Part shown: piece after piece, positions 15,074 to 23,615 of the stretch | How positions within the stretch are numbered: position 1 is the stretch's first letter | Layout: each line of letters begins with the position of its first letter | Source: Rubrobacteraceae bacterium | GTDB taxonomy: Bacteria; Actinomycetota; Rubrobacteria; Rubrobacterales; Rubrobacteraceae | Reading direction: 5' to 3' | Assembly (NCBI GenBank): GCA_023511405.1 | Contig: JAIMBO010000004.1 | Coordinates: 1-61,224, forward strand | DNA length: 61,224 nucleotides | Notes under the pieces: generated by a model | Told to the model about the DNA's origin: nothing | Databases searched by the model: none | Seen by the model: only the letters and a program-made list of their open reading frames with translations | Translations under genes and position numbers: made by a program

Positions 15074-17758
15074 CTAGCCGCGCCTCCTTCTCGCCCTCAG
15101 GCGATCTGCGAGCAGGCTCGCCATCTCGTCCGGAGAGAAGCGCTCGGCACCAGGACCGCGGAACTCCACCACGATCCGGCTCACAGATTCCACGCGGGTG
15201 GTGAGTATGTGAGATGCGCCGGGCGTGCGCATACCGGCGAGCCTGAGCTGGGGGGCCCGCACGGCCGGCACATCCGGCACCATCGCGAGCGCCATCTCGC
15301 GAGCAGCAGCGCGGATCGCGGAGAGCTGGCGCTTCACGCCGGCTATGTACCCGAGGCCGGTATAGTCGCCGAGCTGCATGAACAGCCGGGAGGGCGAGTG
15401 AGCATGGATGGCACGCCTGCCAGCCTCGTATGCACTGCGGAGCAGGCGGGCGATCGCAGAGGCCACCGGCCCGGCCATCGACATGATCCCGCGGATCAGG
15501 CCCAAAACCGCCGCCCGGCCTAGCGCGTAGAGCCGCGAGGCGAGTCCGGAGAGAGCACCGACTATGCGTGATGCGAGCGAACCGAAGAAGCGCACCACGG
15601 CCGAAACCCCAGCCCCAACTGCCGCACGAAGTCGGCTCATCGCAGCCGCTACGATCGCCGCCACCGCGCGGAAAGCGGATGCGCTCAGCGCTCGCACCCG
15701 AGCCCACCCGGCCGCGACCACGCGCGAGGCCACAGCCACCCCCACGGCTACAACCGCGCGAATCCTGGACCACACCGCGACCATCAGCGCACGGATAGCG
15801 TTCCAGGCCGCAGCGGTTCTGGCGCGAATGAAGTTCCACCCGGCGGAGATTACGCTTCTCACGGCACCGACTGCCCGGCGAACCATCGGACCGAACGTGC
15901 CGAGAATCCGCGCGAGCACGGCCCGAATCCCCTGCCAGGCCCGCGCCGTAACGGCCCGGATCGCGTTCCACGCCGGGCCGAACAGAGATCGGAGAATCCG
16001 GAGCCGGACACTCGCAGCGATGATGATGAGGCCGAGTGCCGTGATGAGCACGACGCGGATGATCCGCCACGCTGCAGCAGCTCCAGCGCGAATCCCGCTC
16101 CAGATGCGCGCGAACAGAGCGCGCAGACTGCCGAAGATCGCGCCGAGCCGTGCTCTGATCGCTGTTGCCACGCCCACGAGGCTCTGCCTGATGCTGCGCC
16201 AGATCGCCACCGCCCGCGCCCTCACCGCCTGCCAGATACGCGTGAGCGCAGGCCCGATCCGGCTCCAGTTCCGGTAGACGAGATAGCCGACCGCAACGAG
16301 CCCGGCTATCACCCCAACCGCGATGCCCACCGGAGATACGATGAGCTCTATGGCCACCGCCGCGAGAGACATCGCAATACGCAGTAGCGCACCGGTCCGG
16401 ATGAGCCTGAACAGCACGAGTGCAAAGCGCCCCACCGGGCCCGCCACCCGAGAGAAGACCGCAGCGAGCGGGGCGATCCGGGCGCGCAGAAGAGACATGA
16501 CGCCACCGGCCTGCTTCGCTTCAGCCCTGAAGCGTATGAGAGACTTCAGAACCGTAAGTATGCCCCCAACGCCAAGCGTCCTCATCGCCAGGTTGAGTGC
16601 GATGAGCTGCACGATCACACCCTGCACCGGTCGCGGCAGCGCATTGAAAGTCCGGAGGAGCAGGTTTATCGCCCGGATAAGAGGCGTGAGGGAGGGGAGT
16701 ACCTGGCCGAGGCTGCCCAGCGCCTGGCCGAGCTGCTCTACGAACACCCCGGCAGCCCCACCGCCGAGGCGCGCAAGCCCACGCGCAAGCCCGGCGATGG
16801 CCGCAGCGAGCCCGCGTGCAGCAGGCACTGACTGCTCCAGCCAGTCTCGGATCTCGCGCCTGCCCTGCGCGCTCTGGCTGAAGCGCAGAAAGCGCAGCGA
16901 CATCTCATCGAGGTATACGAGAAAGCGGCGCGCGAGCGGCATCGAGATCGCCAGGACGTTCGCAAGCGCACCGGCCAGCCGTCCGAGTATGGATGCCGCG
17001 CGGGCGGTGAGTGCTGGGATGGCGCTTAGCACCTCGTTGTAGCTTCTGAGCTGAGCCGGGGCGGTCAGCTCGGCGCGTAGTCGCTCGAACGTGGAGGTGA
17101 GAACGGAGATAGTGCGAGCGGATGCACGCGCCAGAGCCGGCATCGCGCGCCGGGCCAGGTCGAAGATGGCAGCGGCCAGAAGCGCCAGGTTTCGAGTTGC
17201 ACCGGAGGACGAGAACGCCCTCTGGAACGTGTTCGTGAGCGCTTTCAGATGTGACTGGAAGATCTGCGCGGCCTCGGTGTTCTTCTTCATCTCTTTCGAG
17301 AGCGCGATCGCAGCGAGTGCCATGAGCCCGAAGCCACCCACCACACCAGTGCCGGCCGCACCTACGACGACCCCGCCGGCAGCGAGCGGGGAGAGTACGG
17401 CGATAAGCGCAGCGACGGCTATCGTGAGGGGCTGAAGACCACGCTTTCTGGCGCCATATGCCGTACGCTGCAATGCGGATGCCTCTCTCTTCACGATCGC
17501 GAGCTCCGATGCCGCGCGGCCTGCACCGCGCACTCTCACCTGGATCACGACATCATCACCCGAGACCGAGCGCATCTCGTCGTGCAGCGCCCCGAGTTCG
17601 CCGGCGGCACGTGCAACCCCGCGCGTCTCTACCGGTATATCGACTCTCTCGGCATCCGTCCGCCGGGCTTCGCGCCTCACGGCGGCGAGCTCCTGGCTGA
17701 CTTTCGCAAGCTCGCTCTTCACCGAGACGATGAAGCGCAGGTATCGCTCAGATGGCAC
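15074..17758 (-). CDS. Tape measure protein
   Basis: The longest phage gene, 894 residues. N-terminal coiled-coil segments (about 1-105), hydrophobic helices (about 110-155 and 460-490) and very long Ala/Arg-rich helical stretches with recurring W-NAI-RA and R-I-R-A units are typical of siphovirus tape measures, which set tail length and enter the host membrane. It follows the two chaperone-type genes, as expected. At about 3 residues per 4.5 A, it would suit a tail roughly 130 nm long (family-based estimate). Confidence 0.9.
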   Translation of the reverse strand: MPSERYLRFIVSVKSELAKVSQELAAVRREARRTDAERVDIPVETRGVARAAGELGALHDEMRSVSGDDVVIQVRVRGAGRAASELAIVKREASALQRTAYGARKRGLQPLTIAVAALIAVLSPLAAGGVVVGAAGTGVVGGFGLMALAAIALSKEMKKNTEAAQIFQSHLKALTNTFQRAFSSSGATRNLALLAAAIFDLARRAMPALARASARTISVLTSTFERLRAELTAPAQLRSYNEVLSAIPALTARAASILGRLAGALANVLAISMPLARRFLVYLDEMSLRFLRFSQSAQGRREIRDWLEQSVPAARGLAAAIAGLARGLARLGGGAAGVFVEQLGQALGSLGQVLPSLTPLIRAINLLLRTFNALPRPVQGVIVQLIALNLAMRTLGVGGILTVLKSLIRFRAEAKQAGGVMSLLRARIAPLAAVFSRVAGPVGRFALVLFRLIRTGALLRIAMSLAAVAIELIVSPVGIAVGVIAGLVAVGYLVYRNWSRIGPALTRIWQAVRARAVAIWRSIRQSLVGVATAIRARLGAIFGSLRALFARIWSGIRAGAAAAWRIIRVVLITALGLIIIAASVRLRILRSLFGPAWNAIRAVTARAWQGIRAVLARILGTFGPMVRRAVGAVRSVISAGWNFIRARTAAAWNAIRALMVAVWSRIRAVVAVGVAVASRVVAAGWARVRALSASAFRAVAAIVAAAMSRLRAAVGAGVSAVVRFFGSLASRIVGALSGLASRLYALGRAAVLGLIRGIMSMAGPVASAIARLLRSAYEAGRRAIHAHSPSRLFMQLGDYTGLGYIAGVKRQLSAIRAAAREMALAMVPDVPAVRAPQLRLAGMRTPGASHILTTRVESVSRIVVEFRGPGAERFSPDEMASLLADRLRARRRRG

Positions 17759-18036
17759 TACCGGCTCTCCCTCTCAGCGTCTCTTCTCTGCTTCTCGGCT
17801 TCTATCTCGTAGATGATGCGCCAGTCCTCTATTGTCTCCGGGTACTGGTCGCGGAGTCCTCCAGCGCGTGGCAGGACGCCGAACCGGCGGAAGTCCATGT
17901 ACTCCACGAGCGATCGCATCGGCCGCTCGTACGCTGGATCTCCGACCTCGAAGTCCTCGAAATACTCCGTGGCTCCGTTCACCCAGGCTTTGGCCTGCCG
18001 CGCAAGCTCCTCCCGGCGCCGGATCTCGGACCTCAC
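17758..18036 (-). CDS. Second tail assembly chaperone-like protein
   Basis: 92 residues, Glu/Arg-rich helical (RREELARQAKAWVNGATEYF, then DWRIIYEIEAEKQRR). It sits between the tail chaperone and the tape measure, where siphophages place the GT part of the chaperone. Here the GTG start overlaps the previous stop (GTGA), suggesting coupled re-initiation; no convincing slippery heptamer is seen. Confidence 0.65.
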   Translation of the reverse strand: MRSEIRRREELARQAKAWVNGATEYFEDFEVGDPAYERPMRSLVEYMDFRRFGVLPRAGGLRDQYPETIEDWRIIYEIEAEKQRRDAERESR

Positions 18037-18443
18037 CGGGCCCGAGACGGCGTAGGGTCCTCCTCGTTCTCGCTCGGCTCACCTGCCAGGTCGAATTCCT
18101 CGCGCGAGATGGCGGGATTCAGCTTTCGGATCTCTTCGTAGATCTGGTCCACGACGAGAGCATCGAGGTCTTTCACCGCATCGAAGCTCACCTTGCGTGG
18201 CAGCGACCACGAGACGATAGAGCGATAGATCGTGAACAGCCGCGCTCCACCGATGTCTATCTTCGTGTCTTCCTGCGGCCGGCCGCTCTTCGGGTCGATC
18301 CGGACATCTACCTGGAACATCCGGCTCTGCCGGTCGGCCATATCGCCAGCGGTGAGCTTCCTGAGCTCTACGGTTGCCTCCTCGCCATCCGGCGAGTACA
18401 CGGTGATGGGGAAAGTCTCCTTGCGGTCGATGAAGAATCCCAC
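18033..18443 (-). CDS. Tail assembly chaperone
   Basis: About 136 residues. The N-terminal half is a small beta domain (FPITVYSPDGEEATVELRKL) and the C-terminal half is helical and acidic, as in G-type chaperones that coat the tape measure during assembly. The frame extends to 18539, but GTG 18443 with GGAG 7 nt upstream, just after the tail-tube stop, is preferred. Confidence 0.75.
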   Translation of the reverse strand: MGFFIDRKETFPITVYSPDGEEATVELRKLTAGDMADRQSRMFQVDVRIDPKSGRPQEDTKIDIGGARLFTIYRSIVSWSLPRKVSFDAVKDLDALVVDQIYEEIRKLNPAISREEFDLAGEPSENEEDPTPSRAR

Positions 18444-18444
18444 C

Positions 18445-19434
18445 TCAGTACTCCGTTCCGTCTTCGGTATTAGTGAGCGTGACCGTGATGAAGCTGTTCG
18501 TGCTCTCGTCCAGAACCGGGATGGCCGTAACCTCGACATCCTTCAGCGTCTCCGAGCCGTTGATCGAGACGGGAGCCTCGGTGGACTGGAGGCTGTGGAA
18601 CTCGATCGAGAGCGAGTACGCGTACGTATCCTCGATAGTCGGCCCGGTCGCGGTCACGCGCAGCTTCATCGACTCCGGCTCGTTCGCGAGTGCGCGGCGA
18701 TAGTGGCCGGGGATGTCGCTTCTGGCGGTGAACTTCAGCTCTGGCTCAAGGTTGCCGAGTGCGATGGAATCGACGAGATCGCTACCCAGGATGAAGTCGT
18801 TGTCGGAGAGGTTGTTATTGTAGGTGAACGAGAAGTTTCCGGCGGGCAGGGCTGAATACGTGCCGCTCGACTGGCCAAACTCCACGGTCACATGCGTAAA
18901 CGGGAACTTCTTCGAGGTGTCCTTCGCCTGGGTTGGCTCGGTAGGGTCCGCGATGAGGTCGCGGAAGAAGTAGCCAGCCGTGTATTTCCAGAAGTTGTTC
19001 GCCTCGACGGTAAGCTCGAGCTGGTTGCCGAGCCCGCCGACATACTGATCGCGGATCGCAGGAGACGTATCGGCGTTCTTCGTCCACAGCGAGATCGGCG
19101 TTGGGTCGTTGAGAGCCGCGAGGTTCCAGACGTGCTGGTAGACAGTCGGGGCTGCTGATGAGTCCGGCTGAGTGGTCGCCGGCGGGCCGAAGAACGATGA
19201 GAAGATGAGGCCGATGGACGCGGGCCTGAGCGACGCCTCTATCTGCGGCTTGTAGATCCGGCCGCCGTAGGCGATCGGCGAAGGCGCGCGGGTGCCAAGC
19301 GTCTCGGCATCATCGAGCGTATCGCGGCTGAGATCTTTCGAGACGCTGTTCACCGGCGGTGAATACGCGGCGGTGCTCGCCGCGGTCCTGAGATCGCTCT
19401 GCTTGGCGATCCATATCTGATCTGCACGTGACAT
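18445..19434 (-). CDS. Major tail (tube) protein
   Basis: 329 residues, beta-rich, with segments usual for siphovirus tube proteins (IYKPQIEASLRPASIGLIF, LELTVEANNFWKYTAGY) and a C-terminal region after about 235 (MKLRVTATGPTIEDTYAYSL) that may be an added domain. It lies between tail terminator and chaperone, the standard order. Confidence 0.8.
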   Translation of the reverse strand: MSRADQIWIAKQSDLRTAASTAAYSPPVNSVSKDLSRDTLDDAETLGTRAPSPIAYGGRIYKPQIEASLRPASIGLIFSSFFGPPATTQPDSSAAPTVYQHVWNLAALNDPTPISLWTKNADTSPAIRDQYVGGLGNQLELTVEANNFWKYTAGYFFRDLIADPTEPTQAKDTSKKFPFTHVTVEFGQSSGTYSALPAGNFSFTYNNNLSDNDFILGSDLVDSIALGNLEPELKFTARSDIPGHYRRALANEPESMKLRVTATGPTIEDTYAYSLSIEFHSLQSTEAPVSINGSETLKDVEVTAIPVLDESTNSFITVTLTNTEDGTEY

Positions 19435-19899
19435 CTACCCCTCCTCGGTGTAGGCGGTGATATACAGGCTCTTCACGAGCACACTGGACTCTCCGATCTG
19501 TGCGCGGTCGGGATCTCCTGCATCCTCGACCGTAAGCTCTATCTGCGTGCCATCCTCGAGCACGAGATCATCCGGTGAGGCATGGCGCAGCGCGGCAAGA
19601 AGCGCAGGGACAAGCCGCTTCATCTCGCGCTGCGCCGCCTCGGGATCCGTGAAGTCGAAGTACGAGCGCTGAATCCAGCGCCAGGTGTTCTGTGTGATGC
19701 CCCCGGTCGCAAGGTCGCTCTGCGACGGATAGCTGAAGAGCAGCGTGGATGCCGGAAAGTGCTGCGGCGGCACCTCCACATCGAGCACCTCGGCATAGCG
19801 CACGGCCTCTGTGCTGCCGGGCAGCGGCTCGCCTTCGGCGCGCGAGATCAGCGCGTTTATGGCCGCCTCGATCTGCTCTATGCGCGCCGCCTCAGCCAT
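19435..19899 (-). CDS. Tail terminator-type protein
   Basis: 154 residues from ATG 19899 (the frame extends to 19929). Alpha/beta pattern with an N-terminal helix (EQIEAAINALISRAEG) and a central Trp-Arg-Trp segment (NTWRWIQRSYFDF). Size and position between the gp10-like protein and the tail tube suit the protein that caps the tail at the neck. Confidence 0.65.
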   Translation of the reverse strand: MAEAARIEQIEAAINALISRAEGEPLPGSTEAVRYAEVLDVEVPPQHFPASTLLFSYPSQSDLATGGITQNTWRWIQRSYFDFTDPEAAQREMKRLVPALLAALRHASPDDLVLEDGTQIELTVEDAGDPDRAQIGESSVLVKSLYITAYTEEG

Positions 19900-20329
19900 G
19901 ACTCCACTCTCCCTCCACCTCTTCGGCATAGATTAGCTCGAAGGTATCGGCGCTCGAGTACAGCGCCCGCGAGAGCCAGCGGGTGGCATGCGTGCCCGGA
20001 TGCGAGACACGCCGGGCGAAAATCGGAGCGCCATCCGGTCCGTACCAACGCAGAGCGCGGGCTCTGCGTGGCAAGATCTCGTGCGGCCGCGTGCCCTCCT
20101 CCAGGAAGAGCGCTTGCGGGGCACGGTCGTAGAACTCGACGCCATACGGGCCATCGACGCGTGAGCGCAGCTCGCGCATCGTCTCGCCTGTTTTGTTATG
20201 AGGAGCAAGCGAGATTCGTGCCGCAGCGAGCCCGATAGCGGAGACACGACGGTTAGCTCTGGTGAGTGCGCTGGCAAGATCGGGGTCCGTAGCTCCGCGG
20301 ACACTGAACGTGATGCCTATGTCGCCCAC
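19892..20329 (-). CDS. HK97 gp10-type head-tail joining protein
   Basis: 145 residues. Motifs ALFLEEGTRPHEI, ALRWYGPDGAPIFARRV and SHPGTHATRWL are diagnostic of the HK97-gp10 neck family. The gene overlaps the connector gene upstream by 13 nt and the tail terminator downstream by 8 nt. Confidence 0.85.
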   Translation of the reverse strand: MGDIGITFSVRGATDPDLASALTRANRRVSAIGLAAARISLAPHNKTGETMRELRSRVDGPYGVEFYDRAPQALFLEEGTRPHEILPRRARALRWYGPDGAPIFARRVSHPGTHATRWLSRALYSSADTFELIYAEEVEGEWSHG

Positions 20330-20658
20330 GGGAAGACCCCTATCTCGATGGCGCTCTTGCGCGGAGCATCCTGCGGGTAGCTCGAAAGCCGCTCCATCGC
20401 AGCATCCATCTGCCTCTGCGCGCGGTCGTATGCGTCATTGTCCGCAGCGACCTTCTTCGCCGCCGAAGCTCCGGCGAGGTCGCGGAGAATGCCACGCAGA
20501 TAGACATCATCCTCCGGGAATGGTCCGGTGATGGTGAGCATGAGATAGCGCTCCCACTCCTCCAGGTAGCGCTCGATCAGCACATCCGATGCGCCGCGGC
20601 TCGCCGGCGGCATCGCGTCGGATCTGACCTCGGCTGCTGTGAGGTCCATGTACGCCAT
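20317..20658 (-). CDS. Head-tail connector protein
   Basis: 113 mostly helical residues (DVLIERYLEEWERYLMLTIT, then LRDLAGASAAKKVAADNDAY). Position after the capsid and before the gp10-like protein matches gp6-type connectors. No catalytic motif. Confidence 0.65.
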   Translation of the reverse strand: MAYMDLTAAEVRSDAMPPASRGASDVLIERYLEEWERYLMLTITGPFPEDDVYLRGILRDLAGASAAKKVAADNDAYDRAQRQMDAAMERLSSYPQDAPRKSAIEIGVFPWAT

Positions 20659-20661
20659 GTG

Positions 20662-20844
20662 CTACCGGCCCTCGAGCGCCTCGATGAGCTCGGCCTTCTT
20701 CATGTTTGCATAGCCGGAGATGCCGCGCGCTTTAGCAAGCTCACGCAGCTCCTCTACGGTCTTCTCGCTGAGGTCCGCAGGGGACGGAGAGGGCTGCTCC
20801 GTCCCCCGGTTGCGATTCCTGCGCCTGAGCATACCGGTACTCAT
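20662..20844 (-). CDS. Small protein with Rho-N/SAP-like fold
   Basis: 60 residues. After a basic/Ser-Pro start, the sequence TVEELRELAKARGISGY-NMKKAELIEAL is the Rho N-terminal (LEM/SAP-like) helix pair. Such mini-genes follow capsid genes in many phages and often bind nucleic acid or decorate the head. Confidence 0.75.
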   Translation of the reverse strand: MSTGMLRRRNRNRGTEQPSPSPADLSEKTVEELRELAKARGISGYANMKKAELIEALEGR

Positions 20845-20847
20845 CGC

Positions 20848-21684
20848 TTACGCTCCGGTAGCAACCGCGACGCCGGCGGGCTTGATCACTTTGGTGCCGT
20901 AGTGGACGTTGGTGGTGATCACGGTCGAGCGTGCGAGGATGTCGCGGTCGGTCTCGACTATGGGACGGCGCTTGTAGATGAGCCCGAGCGAGTTGTGCTC
21001 GATCAGGACTACCTTAGCTGCCGGCAGCCGGTCCGAGACGACAACCGGAATGCTGGCGAAGTTGCCAACATAGCCGCGCACCATTGCCTGATTGCCCTGC
21101 CCGACAGAGTCCGCCCGGTTGAAGTAATCCGAAGCGCGGATCTGAGAGTAGCGGGCAGAGTTCATGATGAACGCAGCGAAGTTGGCCGGGTCTGCCCCGT
21201 CCTCACCGAAGAGGTCGAGCAGCGACCAGAGAGTGAGATGCGAGACAGAATCCAGCGAGAAGGTCGTAGTTTTCGTGCCAGCCGGCTCGGCCAGTACATC
21301 AGCCTGAAGATCTGCATCTATCTTGCGCGCTATGACGACGCCGAGCTGGCGGCGCGCTTCGGCAAGCGGGTCGCCGAGCGCATTCAGGAGCGCCCGGTCG
21401 GAGACCTCGACCGCCTTGCCGGCTTCCTTCACTGTCGCGGTATCGTCCGAGGTGGCGAGCTTTTCGACCGGCAGGTCCTGGTCTTCCGTCACATCCACCG
21501 CATCCGTGAGCGTGGAGTAACGCGGGAAATGGATGGTGTCACCGGGGACGCCTTCGAGGTCGGTGAAGACTTGCGCGAGGCCACCCCAGACGAGACGCCC
21601 GGTGAACTCCCCCTGCACCATGTCGGCCCAGACTTCGGGGACGATCAGATCGGCAGCGCGCGTAGCGTTAGCACTGATTGGCAT
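20848..21684 (-). CDS. Major capsid protein
   Basis: 278 residues in the HK97-fold family (N4-gp56-like type): PGDTIHFPRYSTLTDAVDV, then DQDLPVEKLATSDDTATVKE, GKAVEVSDRALLNALGDPLA and RPIVETDRDILARSTVITTN. It follows the scaffold gene. There is no separate head protease or N-terminal delta domain visible. Confidence 0.9.
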   Translation of the reverse strand: MPISANATRAADLIVPEVWADMVQGEFTGRLVWGGLAQVFTDLEGVPGDTIHFPRYSTLTDAVDVTEDQDLPVEKLATSDDTATVKEAGKAVEVSDRALLNALGDPLAEARRQLGVVIARKIDADLQADVLAEPAGTKTTTFSLDSVSHLTLWSLLDLFGEDGADPANFAAFIMNSARYSQIRASDYFNRADSVGQGNQAMVRGYVGNFASIPVVVSDRLPAAKVVLIEHNSLGLIYKRRPIVETDRDILARSTVITTNVHYGTKVIKPAGVAVATGA

Positions 21685-21711
21685 GGATCACTCTCCTTTT
21701 ATCATGCGGCT

Positions 21712-22317
21712 TTACGTGGCCGCTGACAGTTCTCTGTAGAGCTCCGGGTTCTTCTTGTAGAGCGCGACGCGCTCCTCGTAGCTCATGCGCCGGAATGCCT
21801 CGGGCGAGACCTCCCGGCTCTCCTCCCCGGGCGACGAGCCGCGTCCCAGGCTGGCGCGGCCTTCAGGCTTCAGAAGATCGCGATGCTCTGCGATGTACTC
21901 GAGCTGCTCGGCCGGGTCCATCCGGTCGAGTAGTTGGATGATGTACTCCGGCAGTCCCTCGCGCTCACGCTCCAGGATGTTCGTGAGTGCGCTCTCGTAG
22001 CGCTCGGCTTTCTCCGCACGCGGGGTGAGTGCCTCGACCTGCTTCTGGTACTTCTCCAGCTCGGTCTGGGTCATCTCCTGCGCCGCGCGGTAATCCTCGA
22101 CGATGCTCTTCAGCTCGTCGAGGTCATCGATGCCGAGCTCCCGCAGTACGCTCTGTCGCCCCTCACGCTTCTCGTTTGCCGCGATCTTCGACACGTCGGC
22201 CTGCGTGAAGGTGCGCTCTTCGCTCTTCTTCTCCTGAGGCTGCTGCGCCTGGCTCTCCCTGGCTTCGGACGCCTGGGCTTCAGTCTTGCGAACGGAGCTC
22301 TCGTTTTCCTGCGTCAT
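21712..22317 (-). CDS. Capsid scaffolding protein
   Basis: 201 residues, highly charged and coiled-coil. Features are an EKKSEERTFTQADVSKI-like opening, a central helical region (MTQTELEKYQKQVEAL) and a C-terminal segment (EAFRRMSYEERVALYKKNPE). These match DUF4355-type scaffolds found just upstream of capsid genes. Confidence 0.8.
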   Translation of the reverse strand: MTQENESSVRKTEAQASEARESQAQQPQEKKSEERTFTQADVSKIAANEKREGRQSVLRELGIDDLDELKSIVEDYRAAQEMTQTELEKYQKQVEALTPRAEKAERYESALTNILEREREGLPEYIIQLLDRMDPAEQLEYIAEHRDLLKPEGRASLGRGSSPGEESREVSPEAFRRMSYEERVALYKKNPELYRELSAAT

Positions 22318-22356
22318 GCTTTTCTCCTCCTCCGGGTGTTGTCCTGCCCGGTCAGG

Positions 22357-22677
22357 TTACGATCTCTTTCTACGTCGTTTCTTCCGTAGCACGGTGCCGG
22401 GGACGGATGAGCCACCGGCTTTCGTCTTCGGCGGCTGTCCGTATCTACGCCCCGGTCCGGTCCTGGTTGGGATCACGTTCGAGCGCCGGGCCAGCGCCGG
22501 GTATCTCCAGCGGATGGCCGCGAATACGCGCCGCTTCTCCTCGGGCGTGCCATGCTGCTGGACGCGAGCGATAGCGTTTCGGGCTCGAGCGAGAGAATCG
22601 AGCGGATACTTCTTCTTCTCCGGTATGGCGTAGGCTGATGGATTCTTCGGTCTCTTTCGTGGTGGCGTATGGATCAC
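22357..22677 (-). CDS. Small basic phage protein (head region)
   Basis: About 106 residues, very basic C-terminus (RKKRRRKRS). The core RARNAIARVQQHGTPEEKRR and IRWRYPALARRS recurs in small actinobacterial phage proteins of the head region, but its function is unknown to me. GTG 22677 overlaps the upstream stop and has GGAGGAG immediately upstream. Confidence 0.6.
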   Translation of the reverse strand: MIHTPPRKRPKNPSAYAIPEKKKYPLDSLARARNAIARVQQHGTPEEKRRVFAAIRWRYPALARRSNVIPTRTGPGRRYGQPPKTKAGGSSVPGTVLRKKRRRKRS

Positions 22678-22988
22678 CTCCTCCCTGCCAGGCGTTTTGC
22701 TTTGATCGCCGCCTTCTTCGCCTCCCACTCCGCTACGGCGGCGCAAGCCTCGGCGCGACTGCCGGGGTTCACCTGCTGGATGCCGGGGTAATTCAAGTCG
22801 CCTGTCGCACACATCTTCTTGGCCACGTTTACCGCGACGGCGATTGCATGGCTGATCGTCATACCGCGCTCGTAATGCAGATGCTTCGCGATACGCTCGA
22901 TGTACGACGGGAGTCCACCGACTTCATCGACCCAGTTTGACTTTCCGGGCTTTCGCTCCAGCGTCGGGTATATTCGGCTCGATGGCAT
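22674..22988 (-). CDS. Small phage protein (head region)
   Basis: 104 residues with the segment WVDEVGGLPSYIERIAKHL followed by MTISHAIAVAVNVAKKMCATG. This is a pattern seen in actinobacterial phages near portal/capsid genes; function unknown. ATG 22988 is used; it is coupled to the next small gene. Confidence 0.6.
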   Translation of the reverse strand: MPSSRIYPTLERKPGKSNWVDEVGGLPSYIERIAKHLHYERGMTISHAIAVAVNVAKKMCATGDLNYPGIQQVNPGSRAEACAAVAEWEAKKAAIKAKRLAGRR

Positions 22989-23003
22989 GCCTCTACTCCT
23001 CTC

Positions 23004-23615
23004 TCATCTGAGCATCCGGGCGCCCGGCGTCGGCGGTCCAGCGATGCAGTCACAGTGCGGCAGCGTTCCGGGCAGTCCCCCGGTCGAAACTGGCGGGTAG
23101 CGCACATCGAAGTTCGCGCCATCGGCAGCGATGTGAGACGGCCGGTGGGTCTTCGCGGTGTTCGTGTGGATCCAGCCCAGTAGAGGACCCCACCTGTCCG
23201 CGGCTGCTTCAGCCATTCGCGCACTCTTCACGCGTGCTTCCTCAGCGGCGAGGTGCTGGGCGAAGAAGCGCTCCTCCCGCGCGCGGTCGCTCTCGCCAGA
23301 TGCGAGCCTGCGCGCGGCCGCGGCGGCGTAGTGAGCACGGTAGGCGAGGTTCTGCTCGTAAGTGCGCTTCTGGACGCCCCATTGCGTCTCGCGCAGGATT
23401 TTCGGCGGACGCTTGAGGATGAGATGCGCCAGAAAGCCGGCGTCATCGGAAGAGAGCGCGGGCGCGAGCATGGCAAGAAGCGCTGCGAGTGCCGCCGCAG
23501 CGCCGGCCACTGGCAGAGACGCCAGCAGTGCCCCGATAGCCGCCACGATCTCCTCATCGCTATAGTCCTGCCGCTGGGTTGTGCCCTGCTTATCAGCCGT
23601 TCGCGTTCTGCCCAT
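23004..23615 (-). CDS. MuF-like minor head protein
   Basis: About 203 residues. The C-terminal half holds the MuF (head morphogenesis) pattern: NLAYRAHYAAAAARRL, a WIHTNTAKTHRPSH segment and the terminal PHCDC motif. The N-terminal third has an Ala-rich hydrophobic stretch (about 30-60). It lies directly after the portal and overlaps it by 23 nt. ATG 23615 preferred over TTG 23621. Confidence 0.75.
   Translation of the reverse strand: MGRTRTADKQGTTQRQDYSDEEIVAAIGALLASLPVAGAAAALAALLAMLAPALSSDDAGFLAHLILKRPPKILRETQWGVQKRTYEQNLAYRAHYAAAAARRLASGESDRAREERFFAQHLAAEEARVKSARMAEAAADRWGPLLGWIHTNTAKTHRPSHIAADGANFDVRYPPVSTGGLPGTLPHCDCIAGPPTPGARMLR

Noticed and set aside
18030-18060. Programmed frameshift between the two tail chaperone genes
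   Set aside because: No proper slippery heptamer lies in the zero frame near the overlap; the GTGA overlap points to coupled re-initiation instead.
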